A stretch of DNA of 64,000 nucleotides from Tamaricihabitans halophyticus (GTDB taxonomy: Bacteria; Actinomycetota; Actinomycetes; Mycobacteriales; Pseudonocardiaceae): assembly GCF_004340875.1 (NCBI RefSeq), contig NZ_SLXQ01000017.1:1-64000 (forward strand). Direction: 5' to 3'. How positions within the stretch are numbered: position 1 is the first letter of the stretch; each line of letters starts with the position of its first letter. Positions 44,594 through 52,896 of this stretch are shown in pieces. The notes beneath the pieces are model-generated. The model was given only the letters and a program-made list of their open reading frames with translations. It ran no database searches and had not been told where the DNA came from. The translations under genes were made by a program, and so were the position numbers.

Positions 44594-45250
44594 GTGCCAG
44601 TGACCGAAGCTAAGCAACGGACGCGGGAACGGATTTCGCGCCGACAGGTGGACAAGTTTGCGGAACGACGTGCCCAGCTGGCTGACTCGGCGTTGCGAAC
44701 GCTGGCCGAGCTCGGCTACGCGCGCACGAGTTTGCGGGAGATCGCGCAGAACTCGGAGTTCTCGCACGGCGTGCTGCACTACTACTTCGCGGACAAGGTC
44801 GATTTGCTTACGCACTGCGTGCGGCAGTTCGAGGAAGCCTGTGTGACCAGGTACGACGAGATCGTGGCACGCGCGAACGATGCCGATGAGCTGGCAAGGG
44901 AGTTCGCCGGCGCGATGGCCGGGACCCTCGATGCGGATGCCCAGATGCACCGGCTCTGGTATGACCTGCGCAATCAGAGCCTGTTCGAGGAGTCGTTCCG
45001 GGCCGATGTGCTCGAGATAGACCGCAGGCGCGAAGAGATGATCACGCACGTCGTCGTGCGGTACGCGGAACTTCTCGATCGGCCGGTTGGACTGTCCACT
45101 TCGGTCGCGTACGCGATGTTCGACGGGCTGTTTCAACAGATGTTGCTGTGGCACCTGGCTGGTGACGAGCGCGCGACGGCAACCTTGACCGCCGAGGTGC
45201 CCGCTCTACTTCGCCGGGTCGTCGTGCAACCACAGCCGGCCGATTATTGA
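44594..45250 (+). CDS. TetR-family regulator of the SDR/ligase operon
   Basis: A protein of 218 residues starting at GTG 44594 (GTG 44600 also possible). DNA-binding region: RRAQLADSALRTLAELGYARTSLREIAQNSEFSHGVLHYYFADKVDLLTHCV. The C-terminal domain is helical (YDLRNQSLFEESFRADVLEIDRRREEMITHVV). It is divergent from the SDR/saccharopine/ligase operon with a strong palindrome in between, so it is the likely repressor, released by an acid or CoA ester. Confidence 0.87.
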   Translation: MPVTEAKQRTRERISRRQVDKFAERRAQLADSALRTLAELGYARTSLREIAQNSEFSHGVLHYYFADKVDLLTHCVRQFEEACVTRYDEIVARANDADELAREFAGAMAGTLDADAQMHRLWYDLRNQSLFEESFRADVLEIDRRREEMITHVVVRYAELLDRPVGLSTSVAYAMFDGLFQQMLLWHLAGDERATATLTAEVPALLRRVVVQPQPADY

Positions 45251-45338
45251 CAAACGTTTTCATTAGAGTACTGTCGCGACAGCGGGTGGCGACAGGCTCG
45301 GCGCTGCCCGGCCGGATGCGCGGAGGGCGGCGATCGTG

Positions 45339-46184
45339 ATGACCGGAGAAACCCCCGATGTTGGGGTGCTGTTCGACGACGGCAGCGAGCACTTCGCGCA
45401 TTGGACGCCGTTACTCTGGGCGCCGATCGGGCGGAAGCTGGCCGCCATGGCCGACCCGGGGGTGGGGGAGCGTGTGCTGGATGCCTGTTGTGGCACCGGA
45501 GCGTCGGCACTTCCCGCGGCGAACGCGGTAGGGCCAAGTGGGTGGGTCGACGCGGTGGACCTGTCCGAGCAGCTGATCGCCGAGGGACGTGTGCGCGCGG
45601 CGGAAGCGCGGCTGCGCAATCTACGATTCGTCCGCGCCGATATCACCGAATGGTTACCGGTGGCGAACCCCTACGACGTAGTGCAATGTGGATTCGGCGT
45701 GTTTTTCCTGCCAGAGATGGATACTGACTGTCAGCGGTTGGTTCGGCTGTTGCGCCCAGGTGGCAGGTTCGCGCTGACCAGCTGGGCGTCCGGCAGTCTG
45801 GAGTCAGTTTTCCAGCCGTTCTTCGCCGCCGCGGTGGAGCAGCGACCGGAGCTGGCCAACGCGCCCAAACCGCCGCAAACCACGAACAGCGAACGGTTGC
45901 TTACCGAGGAAGCAGTGGGTCGATGGCTCGCCGATCGTGGGCTGGTTGACGTTCGGACCAGCCGGGTTGAGCACGAGGTACCGGTGGACGCCACACTTGC
46001 TTGGCGTTTCCTGCAAAGCGGTCCCGCGAAGGCGGTGCTGGCAGGCTTGACCGGGGACGCGGTCGCGCGAGTGCGCGAAGGGTTCCGCGAGCGGCTGGAG
46101 TCGGCCAAGGTGCGAACGCTCAGCGCCCCGTTCATCGTCGCCCGCGGCACCGTCCCCGCGTCCACAGAACCGCAAGATCCCTAA
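45339..46184 (+). CDS. class I SAM-dependent methyltransferase
   Basis: A protein of 281 residues. It opens MTGETPDVGVLFDDGSEHFAHWTPLLWAPIGRKLAAMADPGVGERVLDACCGTGASALPAA: motif I reads DACCGTG, with Cys where most have Val/Ile-Gly. The next strand is VDAVDLSEQLIAEGRVRA, and QCGFGVFFLPEMDTDCQRLVRLLRPGGRFALTSW gives motifs IV-V. Similar proteins methylate small molecules or quinones. The start may be GTG 45336 or ATG 45339. It is monocistronic, ended by a hairpin repeat. Confidence 0.83.
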   Translation: MTGETPDVGVLFDDGSEHFAHWTPLLWAPIGRKLAAMADPGVGERVLDACCGTGASALPAANAVGPSGWVDAVDLSEQLIAEGRVRAAEARLRNLRFVRADITEWLPVANPYDVVQCGFGVFFLPEMDTDCQRLVRLLRPGGRFALTSWASGSLESVFQPFFAAAVEQRPELANAPKPPQTTNSERLLTEEAVGRWLADRGLVDVRTSRVEHEVPVDATLAWRFLQSGPAKAVLAGLTGDAVARVREGFRERLESAKVRTLSAPFIVARGTVPASTEPQDP

Positions 46185-46198
46185 AGATTGCGATCTCG
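46168..46198. repeat. dispersed intergenic hairpin repeat, copy 7 between convergent genes
   Basis: AACCGCAAGATCCCTAAAGA followed by TTGCGATCTCG. Arms CGCAA/TTGCG flank the family centre. It spans the stop of the methyltransferase gene and the short gap before the convergent nitrilase gene. Confidence 0.6.
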
Positions 46199-46211
46199 TG
46201 GCCGCGGCAAA

Positions 46212-46997
46212 CTAGTACAGCTCCGGCCGGCGGTCCGCAAGCACATCGTTGTGGTCCGAAATGGACTTGTTGCGTGCCCGGCCCGGTTCGAGGTCGGCGA
46301 CTGCGGCCGGCCCGCTCCCGACAATCCAGCCGGATTCGTCGATGATCGTGGTTCCTGCCGTCCAGCGCTGTCCACGTTCGGTCCCATCGCGGTCACAGAC
46401 CGCAAGGAGTACCCGGTTCGTTCGTGCCGCGGCCATGGCCATGATCACCTCGGGCGGGCGCTCGCCGTCCGGTCGCGGCAGGAGCGGCCAGTTCACCGGT
46501 ACCGCGATGAGTTCGGCACCGCGCAGCGCCAATGAGCGCGGCATCTCCGGGAATTCGAGGTCGTAGCAGACCAGCACGCCAACCGGGCCGACCCTGGTGC
46601 GCACCACCGGAGGCGGCGTATCGCCCGGCGTGAACACCAGCCGCTCCCGGTCCCACAGGTGCGTTTTGCGGTAGATCGCGTGCACCCCTTCGCCGTCCAA
46701 CACAGCCGCACTGTTGTAGAGCGCGCCGTCGCCGCCGAGCTCGCAGAACCCGGCGACGACGGTGAGTTTGCCCGCTGCCCGCACCCAATCAGCGAGCAGC
46801 GGGCCATCAGTGGGTGTGGCGAGTGCGCGTGCCTCGGCCTCGTCGGCGAACATGTAGCCCGACGAGGCCAGTTCCGGCAGCACGAGAAGGTCAACCTCGT
46901 CCGCGCGGGCCGTACCGATCGCGTCCAGCGTGCGTGCGCGGTTGCCAACCGGATCCCCAACCCGAGGAGCCAACTGGGCACACGCGACTCTGGTCAC
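46212..46997 (-). CDS. nitrilase-superfamily carbon-nitrogen hydrolase
   Basis: A protein of 261 residues from GTG 46997, whose GTGA overlaps the previous gene's stop. The catalytic triad is visible: Glu in LLVLPELASSGYMF, Lys in HAIYRKTHLWDRERLVFTPGD, Cys in VGVLVCYDLEFPEMPRSLALRGAELIAVP. The architecture and VNWP loop resemble aliphatic amidases and N-carbamoyl hydrolases. It is the last gene of the minus-strand HisD-like/NTF2/nitrilase operon and probably releases ammonia from an amide intermediate. Confidence 0.88.
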   Translation of the reverse strand: MTRVACAQLAPRVGDPVGNRARTLDAIGTARADEVDLLVLPELASSGYMFADEAEARALATPTDGPLLADWVRAAGKLTVVAGFCELGGDGALYNSAAVLDGEGVHAIYRKTHLWDRERLVFTPGDTPPPVVRTRVGPVGVLVCYDLEFPEMPRSLALRGAELIAVPVNWPLLPRPDGERPPEVIMAMAAARTNRVLLAVCDRDGTERGQRWTAGTTIIDESGWIVGSGPAAVADLEPGRARNKSISDHNDVLADRRPELY

Positions 46998-48196
46998 GGC
47001 GTCGTCGGCTCGTCCCGGAGCAGCTGCGCGAGTATGTCGAACTCGTTGAACAGCGACCATTCCTCCACGATCCGGCCGTGCGCGAAGTACAACTGGGACA
47101 TACCCCAGATATGCACCCGCCTGCCGGTCGGCTCGCCGTAGAGGCCGTAGCCACGATGGGTGCCGGCGCCGGTCCATCGCACCGAGACGCTGAACCCGTC
47201 AGCTTCATTGCCCATCCAGTACACCTCGTCCACCCGGACCCCGAGATCAGGGAAGGTGGCGAGCAGATTCCGGGCCATGCCACGCACATCCGAACGGCCA
47301 TAGCCGCGCCGGTTGGTGGTGCCATGCCAATGCACCGTTGGCGCGTAGCTCCGGTCGATCGCACTGAGATCGCGCCGGTTGTAGACATCGTGGAAAAGCC
47401 GGCGTACCTCGTACTCGACGTCGAAACCCTGCGTGGTCTGTGCGGGGTAGGGCAGTGGTTTGCGGCCACCCTCGATCCGCTCGACCTCCGAGAACGGCCG
47501 TTCGGAAAGGGTGGGAAAGCCGATCGCGTTACCGGCCGCGCGGGCCGCCGTGGCCACGTCGATGCCGAGCTGCTGGAGTTTGGCAGCGGTGTTGTAGAGC
47601 ACCCACTCCTCGTAGATCTCGTTGTCCCGAACCACACAATTTGCCATAACCCAGGTTTCCAGCTTGCGACCGGTCGGCCCGCCCCAGCGCCACGGACCGG
47701 TGTGGTGCCCGATGTTGATCGCCCGATGCGAGGTGACGAAACCTTCCTCGTCGGTGCCAGCCCAGATCACGTCGTCGGCGTAGTGCCGGCAGTCGGGGAA
47801 CGCGTTGATGCTCTGCATGGTGCCGTGCACCAGCTGCTCTACTCCGAAGTGGACACCGCTGTCGTCGTAGAGCCGGCAGCCGGGGCTGTAGGTGTCGTAG
47901 ATGTAGCCGACATCCTGGTCTTCCCAGATCCGGTGGGTGATCCGGACGATGTAGTCGACGATATCGGTGTAGGTGTCCTCGAATCCGCGCAGCGACTGCC
48001 GGCGCTCGCCAGGCGTGATGTTCGGCGCGTCCACGCCATAGCCGGGACGCAACGAGATGCGGTAGTCGCGCGGCATGGTCCGCCTGCCCGGCGCCATCGT
48101 GCCCGGCGGTGTGGACGGCCGGGTATCAGCCGTGTTCTTCGCCGGTGCTGCCGTGTTGGCCTCGCTGGTTGACTCTGTCTTGTCCGCCTTGGTCAT
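46994..48196 (-). CDS. double NTF2/SnoaL-like domain protein
   Basis: A protein of 400 residues with a low-complexity N-terminus (SEANTAAPAKNTADTRPSTPPG) and two NTF2-fold units: about residues 75-210 (YIVRITHRIWEDQDVGYIYDTYSPGCRLYDDSGVHFGVEQLV...VRDNEIYEEWVLYN) and 265-395 (VRRLFHDVYNRRDLSAIDRSYAPTVHWHGTTNRRGYGR...GRIVEEWSLFNEFD). SnoaL relatives are cyclases, isomerases or simple ligand binders. It is paralogous to the product of the gene at 50479. Its start overlaps the HisD-like stop (ATGA), so a role in that pathway is likely, but the chemistry is unknown. Confidence 0.78.
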   Translation of the reverse strand: MTKADKTESTSEANTAAPAKNTADTRPSTPPGTMAPGRRTMPRDYRISLRPGYGVDAPNITPGERRQSLRGFEDTYTDIVDYIVRITHRIWEDQDVGYIYDTYSPGCRLYDDSGVHFGVEQLVHGTMQSINAFPDCRHYADDVIWAGTDEEGFVTSHRAINIGHHTGPWRWGGPTGRKLETWVMANCVVRDNEIYEEWVLYNTAAKLQQLGIDVATAARAAGNAIGFPTLSERPFSEVERIEGGRKPLPYPAQTTQGFDVEYEVRRLFHDVYNRRDLSAIDRSYAPTVHWHGTTNRRGYGRSDVRGMARNLLATFPDLGVRVDEVYWMGNEADGFSVSVRWTGAGTHRGYGLYGEPTGRRVHIWGMSQLYFAHGRIVEEWSLFNEFDILAQLLRDEPTTP

Positions 48197-49527
48197 TGAT
48201 TCCCCTCCTGGGTAGCACCGTAACTCGCCAGCCGCAGGGTCGCGGTCGCGCGGTGTGCCGCCATACCTTCATATTCCGAGATCGCGTCTACCGCCTCGGC
48301 CAGCAGCGGAGTGGCCGCTTGGGTCACCCGCTGGTAGGTGAGCGGTTTGAGGAACCGGGAGACCGAAAGGCCGGCGCTGTGCTTTGCGCCGCCCGCGGTG
48401 GGCAACACGTGGTTGGTGCCGGCCATCCCCTTGTCCGAATAGGCCACCGTGCTCCACGTGCCGAGGAAGATCGAACCGTAGTTGCGCAGTGCCTCGTGGT
48501 AGTAGCCGTCATCGGCGGTGTGAATTTCCAGGTGTTCGGGCGCCAGTTCATCCATCAGCTCGACGGCGGTCGCGGCATCCTTGGCCCAGGTCACCGAACC
48601 GTAGTCGCGCCAGGCGGGTCCGGCGATCTCCTTCGTGGCGAGTGTGGCCAGCTGCCGGTCGATCTCGGCGATGACCTCCTCACCGAGCCGTTGCGAGGTG
48701 GTCACCAGCGCGGCAGGTGAGTCGGTGCCATGCTCGGCCTGGCCGAGCAGATCAGCGGCGACCAGTACCGGATCGGCCGTCTCGTCCGCGAGTACCGCGA
48801 CCTCCGAGGGACCGGCGAGCAGATCTATAGCCACCCGGCCGAACAGCTGCCGCTTGGCCTCGGCGACATAGGCGTTGCCCGCGCCGACAAGCATATCCAC
48901 CGGACGCTCGTCGAGTAAGCCGAAAGCCATCGCGGCCAGCGCCTGTACCCCGCCGAGCGCGTAGGCGCGGTCGGCACCGGAAAGATAAGCCGAATACAGC
49001 ACGGCGGGATGCGCGCGCCCGTCCTTGCCAGGTGGGGTACAGGCGAGTACCGAAGGTACGCCAGCGGCCTTGGCCACCCCGACCGTCATGAATGCGCTTG
49101 CCAGCAACGGAAAGCGGCCCGCGGGAAGGTAAGCGCCGACCCGGCCGACCGGTACGTAGCGGTGTCCGGTGATCAAGCCGTCGGCCAGTTCCGTTTCGAA
49201 GTCGACGAGGTGCGAGCGTTGCGCGAGCGCGAATGCCTTGGTCCGTTCCGCGCCCAACTCCAGGCCGACGCGAACATCCTTGGGTAGCTCATCGCCGGAG
49301 CGGGACAGCTCGGCGGCGCTGATCTCCACCGTGTCGCCCCGCCAGCCGTCGAGTTCGTGGGCGTAGCGGAGCACCGCGTCCATACCGCCGCGTTCGATCT
49401 CACTGAGCATTTCGGACACACGGTCGGCGACGGCGGGATCGCGCTGGGCTGGAGGCCGGTCGGCGGCGGCCTTGAGCAGGCGGTATGAGCCGTCCAAGGC
49501 CGCGAGTACGGAAGGGCTGAATCTCAT
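48193..49527 (-). CDS. histidinol-dehydrogenase homologue (catabolic alcohol dehydrogenase), copy 1
   Basis: A protein of 444 residues of the HisD family. Zinc and catalytic parts are intact: GRVGAYLPAGRFPLLASAFMTVGVAKAAG, GNAYVAEAKRQLFGRVAIDLLAGPSEVAVLADE, the Gln/His ligands in GQAEHGTDSPAALV, the Glu-His pair in LAPEHLEIHTAD, AGTNHVLPTAGGAKHSAG and EGMAAHRATATLR. HisD uses NAD to convert a primary alcohol to a carboxylate in two steps. There is no his gene nearby, a second copy lies at 57907, and catabolic HisD homologues such as HpsN oxidise sulfopropanediol; a non-histidine polyol or amino-alcohol substrate is therefore likely. Confidence 0.85.
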   Translation of the reverse strand: MRFSPSVLAALDGSYRLLKAAADRPPAQRDPAVADRVSEMLSEIERGGMDAVLRYAHELDGWRGDTVEISAAELSRSGDELPKDVRVGLELGAERTKAFALAQRSHLVDFETELADGLITGHRYVPVGRVGAYLPAGRFPLLASAFMTVGVAKAAGVPSVLACTPPGKDGRAHPAVLYSAYLSGADRAYALGGVQALAAMAFGLLDERPVDMLVGAGNAYVAEAKRQLFGRVAIDLLAGPSEVAVLADETADPVLVAADLLGQAEHGTDSPAALVTTSQRLGEEVIAEIDRQLATLATKEIAGPAWRDYGSVTWAKDAATAVELMDELAPEHLEIHTADDGYYHEALRNYGSIFLGTWSTVAYSDKGMAGTNHVLPTAGGAKHSAGLSVSRFLKPLTYQRVTQAATPLLAEAVDAISEYEGMAAHRATATLRLASYGATQEGNQ

Positions 49528-49586
49528 GAACCCGACGCTATGTCCGATCCTGACACAGGACAAGGCCAGCAAATCTTGCATATTAG

Positions 49587-49601
49587 ATAGGGTTTCCCTA
49601 T
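49587..49601. promoter_or_regulatory. perfect palindrome over the LysR start codon
   Basis: ATAGGG-TTT-CCCTAT, overlapping the first two bases of the LysR ATG (49600). It is a probable LysR recognition/autoregulation site between LysR and the divergent HisD-like operon. Confidence 0.55.
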
Positions 49602-50502
49602 GACTCTGAAGCAGCTGCGCGCCTTCTTGGAGGCAGTGCGCACTGGATCGTTTACCGCCGCGGCGACCAGGATGGGCATCACACAGGCATCCGTATCGGA
49701 GCTGATTCGCAAACTGGAGGACGAGCACGGCACCCCGGTGTTCTCCCGAGGCAGTCGCCGACTGGTACTGACGGCCGCCGGTTCGGCGCTGCTGCCGTTC
49801 GCCGAACGCGCGGTTGCCGCCGCCGACGGTGCCCACCAGGCGCTGCGCTCGGTCCGGTCGCTGCGCGGCGGGGTAGCCACCTTTGGGCTACTCCGCAACG
49901 CGGCGTACTACCTGCTTTCGGATCTGGCTGAGCATTTTCACGACAGCTATCCCGAAGTGCGGATCCGGTTGATCGGACTCAACTCGGTCGAGGTCGCCGC
50001 CGAGGTTGCTGCCGGCACGGTGGAAGCGGGACTGGTGGTGTTGCCGATCGACGACGCGGGGCTGCGGGTAACGCCATTACTTCGGGATGAGGTCTGCTAC
50101 GCAAGCACGGTGCCAGAGCGGGTCGCTGAACCGGTGACGATCGCTGGCCTGGCCAACTCGCGGTTGATCCTCTACGACGCGCATTACGGCTGGACCGATC
50201 CGACCCGTCGCCAGCTCGCCGAACGGGCCCAGCTCGCCGGGGTCAAGCTGGAACCGTGGATCGAGGTGGAGCATGTCGAGTCGGCGTTGAGCCTGGTTGA
50301 CCGGGGTATCGGTGACACCATCGTCTCGCACGCCGTGGCGCAGAGCGGTTCCTGCCCGCCTTCAGTGCGTACGGTTCCCTTCGCCGAACCGCTCTACGAC
50401 ACGATCGCGTTGGTACAGCGCGAATCCGAGGTGTTATCCCCGGCGAGCCGGGAACTGTCCAGGTTGGCCCAGCGCATGCTACTCGCTAGGAGCAGTACCT
50501 AA
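49600..50502 (+). CDS. LysR-family regulator
   Basis: A protein of 300 residues. DNA-binding region: MTLKQLRAFLEAVRTGSFTAAATRMGITQASVSELIRKLEDEHGTPVFSRGSRRLVLTAAGSALL. The effector domain follows (GVATFGLLRNAAYYLLSDLAEHFHDSYPEVRIRLIGLNSVEVAAEVAAGTVEAGLVVLPIDDAGLRVTPL). It is divergent from the HisD-like/NTF2/nitrilase operon, which it probably controls. The ATG sits inside the palindrome at 49587-49601, implying a very short leader. Its last 24 bases overlap the convergent NTF2 gene. Confidence 0.88.
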   Translation: MTLKQLRAFLEAVRTGSFTAAATRMGITQASVSELIRKLEDEHGTPVFSRGSRRLVLTAAGSALLPFAERAVAAADGAHQALRSVRSLRGGVATFGLLRNAAYYLLSDLAEHFHDSYPEVRIRLIGLNSVEVAAEVAAGTVEAGLVVLPIDDAGLRVTPLLRDEVCYASTVPERVAEPVTIAGLANSRLILYDAHYGWTDPTRRQLAERAQLAGVKLEPWIEVEHVESALSLVDRGIGDTIVSHAVAQSGSCPPSVRTVPFAEPLYDTIALVQRESEVLSPASRELSRLAQRMLLARSST

Positions 50503-51480
50503 CGGTTCGTCTCCGCGCTGTTTACTGACCTGCGCCAAAATGGACAGTTCGTCGTAGACCCGCCACTCGCGCACGATCCGGCCGTCGCGGAAAAGGAACT
50601 GCGAGGAGCCCAGTATCCGTACCGGAGAACCGGTACTCGGGCCGTACGTCGGCGCCCCGCTGTAGGTACCGGTGAGCCACCAGACAACACCGACCCGCAC
50701 GCCGCCATGCGCGGGTGAGTCATGCGCGACGATATCCCGCACCTCGAACTGGGCGTCCGGCATCGGGGAGAGCAGGTCGAGTAGCCCAAGCTGGTAGCCA
50801 TCCGGACGGGTAACCGTTCGTTCCCGCGAGATATGGCAGGTGACGTCCCTTGCGACGAACTCGGTTACCTGATGCAGCAGCCGCTGATTCCACACGGTGT
50901 CCACCAGGCCAAGCACCTGCTCGCATTCGGCCCGGTGCAGATCGGGCCGTGCACCGGAATCACCTGAGGAAAGCACGTCCGACACCGGCGGATGCGGCGC
51001 ATCCCAGTCGGAGAACGCCAGCTCCCTGGCAACGGCGAACGGATCAAGCCCGAGCTGTTCCACTATCGCATACTCGTCGCGCACCACCCATTCTTCCACC
51101 ATCACGCCCCGCCGGTAGAGGCAGTTCGCGATAGCACGCGAGGTGAAAGAGCGATGGGTCGGCGGTCCGTAACCCGACATCCCGGTATGCGTCCCGGTGC
51201 TGTATATCCGATGGGAGCTGAGGAAAGCATCCGTACCCCGCGCTTCCCACACCACATCCTCGGCCTGGCCGATCCTGCCGGGGTAGGCGGCGATCTTCAT
51301 CAGCGTCCCGCGGATCACCGGTTCGACGCCGTGGCTCGTGCCGTAGGCACCATGCACGATCGCGTCCGGCGCGTAGTTCTCCCGGATCAGACCGATGCCC
51401 CTGCTGACCCAGATCCGGTCGGTCCATTCGACGATGAACTCCTCCGGATCGCGGTACGGCGCGTAGGCTATCTCGTCCAC
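50479..51480 (-). CDS. double NTF2/SnoaL-like domain protein, paralogue
   Basis: A protein of 333 residues from GTG 51480. Unit 1: EFIVEWTDRIWVSRGIGLIRENYAPDAIVHGAYGTSHGVEPVIRGTLMKIAAYPGRIGQAEDVVWEARGTDAFLSSHRI...VMVEEWVVRDEYAIVEQLGLDPFAVAREL. Unit 2: CEQVLGLVDTVWNQRLLHQVTEFVARDVTCHI...GRIVREWRVYDELSIL. It aligns along its length with the product of the gene at 46994, without the acidic N-terminal tail. It is placed directly after the sugar-type ABC genes on the same strand, linking it to the importer. The two paralogues may form a hetero-oligomer. Function unknown. Confidence 0.78.
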   Translation of the reverse strand: MDEIAYAPYRDPEEFIVEWTDRIWVSRGIGLIRENYAPDAIVHGAYGTSHGVEPVIRGTLMKIAAYPGRIGQAEDVVWEARGTDAFLSSHRIYSTGTHTGMSGYGPPTHRSFTSRAIANCLYRRGVMVEEWVVRDEYAIVEQLGLDPFAVARELAFSDWDAPHPPVSDVLSSGDSGARPDLHRAECEQVLGLVDTVWNQRLLHQVTEFVARDVTCHISRERTVTRPDGYQLGLLDLLSPMPDAQFEVRDIVAHDSPAHGGVRVGVVWWLTGTYSGAPTYGPSTGSPVRILGSSQFLFRDGRIVREWRVYDELSILAQVSKQRGDEPLGTAPSE

Positions 51481-51519
51481 TGTGACTTCACCCTTTCCCT
51501 TCTCTTGCCCAGCGCCTGA

Positions 51520-52896
51520 CTAGCGCTGGGTCAAGGTACGGATCTGCGCGGCGGCCTCGTGCAACTTCGGCCGGATGTCCGCGCCGTGCGCCATCTGGTT
51601 GATCGCGACCTCGAGTACGTCCTGGATCTGCGGCCAGTCGATCGTCATGGGTACCGTTCGGCCGTTGCGCAGTGCCGACTCCTGTAGCTTTGGCAGGTCG
51701 TGGTTGGCCGCGTTCACTTCGGGATCGAGCATGTTCTTCCGGTGCACCACCACGCTCGTCGCGGTGTCCCCTTCGGACTTGTCCAGCGCCACGTCCCGTT
51801 CGGTGTCCGGATGGGTGAGCCACTTCAGGTACTCCCACGCCGCACCCTGGTTGTCCGAAGTGTTCAGGATGCCCATCAGCCAGGTATAGCCGTAGGTCAC
51901 CGTGGGTTTGCCTGGCCAACCGGGCAACGAGGCGACGCCGATGTCCTCGGCCACTTTGGGCTGCACCTTGGCCGGGTCGGAGAAATCGTCCATCTGCCAA
52001 GCCCAGGTGAGTACCGAGTTGGTATGGCCCTGTTCGAAGGATTGCGTCGAATCGGTTTCCGTCCAGTTCGTCGAGGCCGCCGGGCTGTGCCCATCGCGAA
52101 GCAGCGCCAGGTACTGCTCGGTTGCCGCGATGCCTTCGGGCGAGGTGAAGGCGGGCTGACCATCGTCGTCGAGCACGTCCGCACCGTTGCTCCACAGCAT
52201 GGACATCCAGGTGTAAAGGTTCTGCCCACCGTTTCGGCCGTACTGTCCGGCGAAAGCGTCCCTACCGCCAGCGCCGTCCAGTTTGTCCAGTTGTGCGGAG
52301 AACTCGTCCCAGGTCTTCGCCGGCTCGATGCCAAGCCGTTCGTACTCGCTCTCCCGGTAGAAGAGGTTGTACGAGAATCCCCGGAACGGGATGCCGTACA
52401 CGGTTTCGGGGTCGCCCGCGCGGGCAGCCTGCTGGAACGGCGGCGAGAACTCCTCGAGTGACCGATCGGCTCGCCGCATCACCTCGTTCAGCGGTTGCAG
52501 GCCGATCTTGGCTGATGCCCCGTAGGCGTCCGGCCACACCACGAGGTCGTAGGTGCCACCGCCGATGGCCGTTTCCGCGACGATCTTCTGTAGATACGAC
52601 TCGTAAGGGATATTGGCCCATTCCACGGTGATCCCGGTCTTCGCGGTGAACTCCCGATCGGTCTTGCGCTGTAACGCGGCGAACTGGGCGGTGGTTCTAC
52701 AGCAGCTGAGCAGCCGGATATGGGTACCGTCGTACGGCTTCTCGGTTAGCAGACCGAGCTCATCGGTGGGGCCGGTGGCTACCTCTTCGAGCAGGTCCTG
52801 TTCACTTGGCGCGGAAGCACAGCCGCCGATCAGTAGCGCGAGCACGGCGCTCAACGCGGCCGCGAGCTTTCCGATGGTTCCCGAGGTTCGCCTCAT
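51520..52896 (-). CDS. ABC transporter substrate-binding lipoprotein, sugar (family 1) type
   Basis: A protein of 458 residues from ATG 52896 (ATGA overlap with the permease stop). Signal TIGKLAAALSAVLALLIGGC with lipobox IGGC. The mature domain fits family 1: REFTAKTGITVEWANIPYESYLQKIVAETAIGGGTYDLVVWPDAYGASAKIGLQPLNEVMRRADRSLEEF, QAARAGDPETVYGIPFRGFSYNLFYRESEYERLGIEPAKTWDEF, and WAWQMDDFSDPAKVQPKVAEDIGVASLPG. Ligands of the family are mostly sugars, polyols and glycerol derivatives. It would supply the substrate of the surrounding catabolic genes. Confidence 0.88.
   Translation of the reverse strand: MRRTSGTIGKLAAALSAVLALLIGGCASAPSEQDLLEEVATGPTDELGLLTEKPYDGTHIRLLSCCRTTAQFAALQRKTDREFTAKTGITVEWANIPYESYLQKIVAETAIGGGTYDLVVWPDAYGASAKIGLQPLNEVMRRADRSLEEFSPPFQQAARAGDPETVYGIPFRGFSYNLFYRESEYERLGIEPAKTWDEFSAQLDKLDGAGGRDAFAGQYGRNGGQNLYTWMSMLWSNGADVLDDDGQPAFTSPEGIAATEQYLALLRDGHSPAASTNWTETDSTQSFEQGHTNSVLTWAWQMDDFSDPAKVQPKVAEDIGVASLPGWPGKPTVTYGYTWLMGILNTSDNQGAAWEYLKWLTHPDTERDVALDKSEGDTATSVVVHRKNMLDPEVNAANHDLPKLQESALRNGRTVPMTIDWPQIQDVLEVAINQMAHGADIRPKLHEAAAQIRTLTQR

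Noticed and set aside
46814-48172. A 452-codon plus-strand frame
   Set aside because: It is antisense to the nitrilase and double-NTF2 genes, which carry conserved catalytic and fold patterns.
48193-49527. Biosynthetic hisD
   Set aside because: No hisC, hisB, hisH, hisA or hisF is near; two copies lie in operons with catabolic genes and importers.
46994-51480. Polyketide biosynthesis cluster suggested by SnoaL-like proteins
   Set aside because: No ketosynthase, acyl carrier protein or tailoring set is present; the context is import and degradation.
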